A program made the position numbers and the translations under genes. 24,436 nucleotides of DNA. It comes from Methanocorpusculaceae archaeon UBA425 (GTDB lineage: Archaea; Halobacteriota; Methanomicrobia; Methanomicrobiales; Methanocorpusculaceae). The notes below the pieces were generated by a model. It was given only the letters and a program-made list of their open reading frames with translations, had not been told where the DNA came from and did no database searches. Below are positions 22,256 through 24,436 of the stretch, one piece after another; position 1 is the stretch's first letter, and each line of letters opens with the position of its first letter. The DNA lies in contig DAWV01000006.1 of the NCBI GenBank assembly GCA_002506085.1, positions 1 to 24,436 on the forward strand. Direction: 5' to 3'.

Positions 22256-23089
22256 ATGCACTGGTATGGGGAGCCCGGAAACCTGTCAATAGAACCAGCC
22301 GTTTGCGGGGAACGGATACAAAACACTACTACGATACCGTCTGTTCTTTGTAACTGGCAGGATCTGAAAGACGCGGGGCTCATCAATTCCAGAGATGAAT
22401 ATATCCGTGCAGTTCGGGCAGTCACCTTTTCCCTTGCGGAGAAAGGGATTGCTTTCGACCTTGATAAAAAAGACGCGGCTCTTCTTCAGATGGTCAAAAC
22501 CCTTGATGAGATGGATAATGTCATAAACCTCCTGACAGAGAGAGTAATCGACTGGCATGCCGCGACAACGCCGGGCACTTCCCATAAATATACCCGGTCG
22601 AACGGTCCGCGTATTGTCCAGAAAATTGCAAACTCCGGCAGCCCGTCCTTAAAACGTGTGGCACGTGAGATTCTTTCTCTTTCGGGGGTCAGGACCGATC
22701 TCATGAAGGAAGTTTCCCGGGAAGCCGTGAGTGTTATTCCGAATATGAGCGCCCTTGTGGGCGGTCTTGTTGCGGCCCGGCTGATTGCCCGTGCAGGTGG
22801 TCTTGAAGAAACCGCAAAGATGCCGGGTTCTTCGATTCAGGTTATCGGGGCTGAGTCGGCTCTGTTCTCTCACATAAGAACGGGCTCGTCTTCGCCGAAA
22901 CACGGCATCATCTTCCAGCACCGGCGGGTTCATAATGCCGATAAGGCAGTCCGGGGAAAAGTTGCCCGCCAGCTTGCGGCAAAACTGGCAATCGCTTCCC
23001 GTCTGGATTTGTATCGGGGCGAGCTTGATGTCGAGTTTGTGGATGCGGCAAATGCGAAGATTGATAAAATTTTCGGAGGGGAATCATGA
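22256..23089 (+). CDS. nop5: Nop5, C/D box sRNP scaffold protein
   Basis: Nop5 bridges fibrillarin and the L7Ae-bound C/D guide RNA, which directs 2'-O-methylation of rRNA and tRNA. It has 277 residues, short compared with many archaeal homologues, because the coiled-coil region is compact and the lysine-rich C-terminal tail is missing (it ends DKIFGGES). The C-terminal Nop domain is clear: VIPNMSALVGGLVAARLI, ARAGGLEETAKMPGSSIQV, GAESALFSHIRTGSS and PKHGIIFQHRRVH. The N-terminal half binds fibrillarin in known structures. The stop overlaps the flpA start in an ATGA. Confidence 0.94.
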   Translation: MHWYGEPGNLSIEPAVCGERIQNTTTIPSVLCNWQDLKDAGLINSRDEYIRAVRAVTFSLAEKGIAFDLDKKDAALLQMVKTLDEMDNVINLLTERVIDWHAATTPGTSHKYTRSNGPRIVQKIANSGSPSLKRVAREILSLSGVRTDLMKEVSREAVSVIPNMSALVGGLVAARLIARAGGLEETAKMPGSSIQVIGAESALFSHIRTGSSSPKHGIIFQHRRVHNADKAVRGKVARQLAAKLAIASRLDLYRGELDVEFVDAANAKIDKIFGGES

Positions 23090-23688
23090 TTGATATAAAA
23101 GGGACACTCGTATCAGAAGGAGCCGGGGGTGTGTATAACGAGCGGATGCTCGGGAACTACCGGGTTTGGGATCCGTATCGGAGTAAGCTTGCGGCACTCT
23201 GGTATCTGGATAAGACGACTACACTTGATAAGGATGAGGTTGTTCTCTATCTGGGTGCCGCAAACGGGACGACCGTGTCCCACGTGGCAGATTACGTTGA
23301 GTCTGTTTACGCAGTGGAGTTTGCTCCCCGCCCGATGGAAGATTTGCTGGTCGTTGCAAAGAAGCGGAAGAATATCATCCCGATTTATGCAGATGCGACC
23401 CGTCCGGTTCTGTATGCCTCTCTTCTGGAGCCGGCTGACCTGCTGTATCAGGATGTTGCCCAGCCGAATCAGGCGGGCATCGCCGTGAAGCATCTGCCGT
23501 TTTTAAAATCCGGCGGACGTCTTATTCTCATGCTGAAGACGCGGAGTGTGGATATCAGGAAGTCACCGGATGAGGTGTTTGCCGATACCTGCGCGGAGCT
23601 GACAAAAGGGGGCTATATTGTGGAGAAGAGTACCTGGCTGAATCCCTATCATCAGGATCACGCGGCGATTATCTGCAGGAAAGAATAG
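23086..23688 (+). CDS. flpA: Fibrillarin-like 2'-O-methyltransferase
   Basis: FlpA is the SAM-dependent catalytic subunit of the C/D sRNP. It has 200 residues, slightly shorter than the usual 210-230. Visible are YNERMLGNYRVWDPYRSKLA, SAM motif I VLYLGAANGTTVSHVAD, the acidic VYAVEFAPRP, the catalytic aspartate in LYQDVAQPNQA and the lysine in LILMLKTRSVD; a C-terminal LNPYHQDHAAIICRK closes the fold. It is translationally coupled to nop5 by a 4-nt overlap, the standard archaeal pair. Confidence 0.97.
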   Translation: MIDIKGTLVSEGAGGVYNERMLGNYRVWDPYRSKLAALWYLDKTTTLDKDEVVLYLGAANGTTVSHVADYVESVYAVEFAPRPMEDLLVVAKKRKNIIPIYADATRPVLYASLLEPADLLYQDVAQPNQAGIAVKHLPFLKSGGRLILMLKTRSVDIRKSPDEVFADTCAELTKGGYIVEKSTWLNPYHQDHAAIICRKE

Positions 23689-23702
23689 TCCCGGAGAAAA
23701 GG

Positions 23703-23716
23703 GGAACTTTAGTTCC
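23703..23716. repeat. Short hairpin after flpA
   Basis: GGAACT-TT-AGTTCC is a 6-bp stem with a 2-nt loop, 15 nt after the flpA stop. A T8 run at 23811-23818 further on may be the real transcription end. Confidence 0.4.
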
Positions 23717-23770
23717 AGTTGATGTCTGACGGTATTCTTAGGTGAGGGGAATCTCTCCCCGCCGTTGTAG

Positions 23771-23800
23771 AACGAGTGTGAACCTAAGTGAACATTTGTG
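23771..23800. repeat. Three 10-bp tandem units AACNNNNGTG
   Basis: AACGAGTGTG, AACCTAAGTG and AACATTTGTG follow each other without gaps. Each unit starts AAC and ends GTG with a variable centre, a strict 10-bp period close to one helical turn. Confidence 0.5.
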
Positions 23801-23886
23801 ATCGCGGCTATTTTTTTTATTCGAATAGGGGTTACGCGGTGTTGGTGTGAATCCAGTTTGGGAGGGGGGATGCTGAAAGCGACCGA

Positions 23887-24004
23887 CCTTAGCTAAGGCG
23901 GACTGCCCCAAAGTGGCTGGCTTAGCCGAGGCGGGTTGGCGACGAAGTCGACGACCTCAGCCGAGCAAACAGAATGTTTGCGACCAAGTCGATAGACTTG
24001 CGAG
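23887..24004 (+). repeat. Modular mini-hairpin array A
   Basis: In order: palindrome CCTTAGCTAAGG (23887-23898), CTTAGCCGAG (23921-23930), CGAC-GAA-GTCG (23940-23950), CTCAGCCGAG (23956-23965), CAAACA-GAA-TGTTTG (23966-23980), spacer CGAC, CAAGTC-GATA-GACTTG (23985-24000), then CGAG. Each stem is perfect or nearly so while the stem sequences differ. The same layout recurs in reverse orientation at the right edge. No open frame here looks coding. Confidence 0.7.
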
Positions 24005-24113
24005 GGGGCGGGGTGAGCCGATAGTTTACTGGATTCATTCTATTCCTTTTCAGTATGGATTTCCGGATGTACTTCGATTTCATGTGCTGGATTCTGTTTG
24101 ATGGCCGCATCAT

Positions 24114-24153
24114 CACACGGAATACACGAAAATCACACAGAAACACGGAAAAT
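24114..24153 (+). repeat. Degenerate 9-10-bp repeats, consensus CACGGAAAT (block 1)
   Basis: Four consecutive units: cacACGGAATA, CACGAAAAT, CACACAGAAA and CACGGAAAAT. A second block of three units (CACGGAAAT, CAACGGAATT, CACGAAAAG) lies at 24206-24233. Confidence 0.5.
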
Positions 24154-24205
24154 ATAGAGATTCTGTTGAGTGTTTGTTGTACCTCCCCAGCCCCCACACC
24201 GAACC

Positions 24206-24233
24206 CACGGAAATCAACGGAATTCACGAAAAG
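24206..24233 (+). repeat. Degenerate 9-10-bp repeats, consensus CACGGAAAT (block 2)
   Basis: Three consecutive units, CACGGAAAT, CAACGGAATT and CACGAAAAG, in the same orientation as block 1, 52 nt downstream of it. Confidence 0.5.
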
Positions 24234-24331
24234 GGGGTCGGGGGTGGAGGAATGGGAGGCCTTCTTTTTCAAAAGAGGATAGCTTTCATCCTTTTTTTGA
24301 TTCCTGGGGCAAAAAACGACAGCGGATGTAC

Positions 24332-24436
24332 GCGAAGGCTTCGCCCCCGGGATTTTCAAATCAAAGATTTGCTCGCAAGGCAAAGCCTTGGTCGCAAGTC
24401 TATCGACTTGCTCAGCTGAGGCCGCTCCTTCGGAGC
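24332..24436 (-). repeat. Modular mini-hairpin array B (runs off the window)
   Basis: Read on the minus strand: GCTCC-GAA-GGAGC (24436-24424), CTCAGCTGAG (24420-24411), CAAGTC-GATA-GACTTG (24410-24395), spacer CGAC, CAAGGC-TTT-GCCTTG (24390-24376), spacer CGAG, CAAATC-TTT-GATTTG (24371-24357), and later the overlapping GGC-GAA-GCC / GCGAAGGCTTCGC palindrome (24332-24345). The hairpin CAAGTC-GATA-GACTTG is identical to that in array A, and module order and spacers match. The array is cut by the window end. Confidence 0.7.

Larger units (their letters stand above)
24005..24331. other. Non-coding stretch between the two hairpin arrays
   Basis: No gene can be supported. It holds seven degenerate 9-10-bp units of consensus CACGGAAAT (24114-24153 and 24206-24233) and a C-rich segment (24182-24195, CCTCCCCAGCCCCC) facing a G-rich one (24233-24250, two G5 tracts then TGGAGG) that are imperfect inverted copies. 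Confidence 0.5.

Noticed and set aside
24233..24262. Intramolecular G-quadruplex
   Set aside because: Only three runs of three or more G occur close together, so a canonical three-layer quadruplex is not supported.
23913..24419. Overlapping short open frames at the right end
   Set aside because: They run through hairpins and short repeats, lack ribosome binding sites and have no protein-like composition.
23887..24436. CRISPR array
   Set aside because: No constant direct repeat with unique spacers. The repeated units are palindromic with variable stems and constant 4-nt spacers, and no cas genes are present.

Overview
The window is archaeal and fits a hydrogenotrophic methanogen of the order Methanomicrobiales, possibly Methanocorpusculum or a relative. 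The evidence is class I HMG-CoA reductase (archaeal lipid synthesis), Nop5 plus fibrillarin (C/D box guided RNA methylation), a TrmB-type regulator, IorAB, a Trm5-type tRNA methyltransferase, TATA-box promoters with very short leaders, oligo-T terminators, and a secondary alcohol dehydrogenase close to the Thermoanaerobacter NADP enzyme. The genus is an inference from gene content; no marker gene was compared with a database.

Layout. (1) 1-4.5 kb: a stand-alone TrpB2-type tryptophan synthase beta chain (+) converges on a tightly overlapping minus-strand operon thiM-thiE-trm5-trpF. (2) 4.5-7.4 kb: hmgA (+), an AEC-family permease (-), and a conserved-looking unknown protein (+). (3) 7.5-10.7 kb: minus-strand adh, an ABM-fold monooxygenase and a TrmB-like regulator, separated by long AT-rich spacers. 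One spacer holds two tiny in-frame ORFs split by a single TAG. (4) 10.95-13.5 kb: tRNA-Ile(GAU) (-) diverges from iorAB (+). (5) 13.6-16.6 kb: an alpha/beta hydrolase with a bacterial look, a lipoprotein with three Cache-like modules and a TTG start behind a perfect GGTGATC ribosome binding site, and a small cysteine-containing protein. (6) 16.7-22.2 kb: minus-strand argC-argJ-argB followed 7 nt later by an ACT-ACT-metallo-beta-lactamase fusion; an ADP-ribosylglycohydrolase homologue lies just upstream of argC. (7) 22.2-23.7 kb: nop5-flpA. (8) 23.7-24.4 kb: a non-coding stretch with modular mini-hairpin arrays and 9-10-bp degenerate repeats.

How the genes work together. argC/J/B run the cyclic acetylated arm of ornithine/arginine synthesis, with ArgJ recycling acetyl groups, and the ArgB N-terminus looks like the arginine-inhibited type. 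thiM/thiE join the thiazole and pyrimidine halves of thiamine. TPP is in turn the cofactor of IorAB, which oxidises (or, reversed, makes) aryl pyruvates with ferredoxin. The secondary alcohol dehydrogenase could supply NADPH from 2-propanol or 2-butanol. Nop5 and fibrillarin form the core of the C/D sRNP.

The strongest candidates for something undescribed are two. One is the pair of oppositely oriented hairpin arrays at the right edge, where stem sequences differ but pairing, spacer words (CGAC/CGAG) and C-GAA-G mini-loops are kept. The other is the ACT-ACT-MBL fusion inside the arginine cluster.
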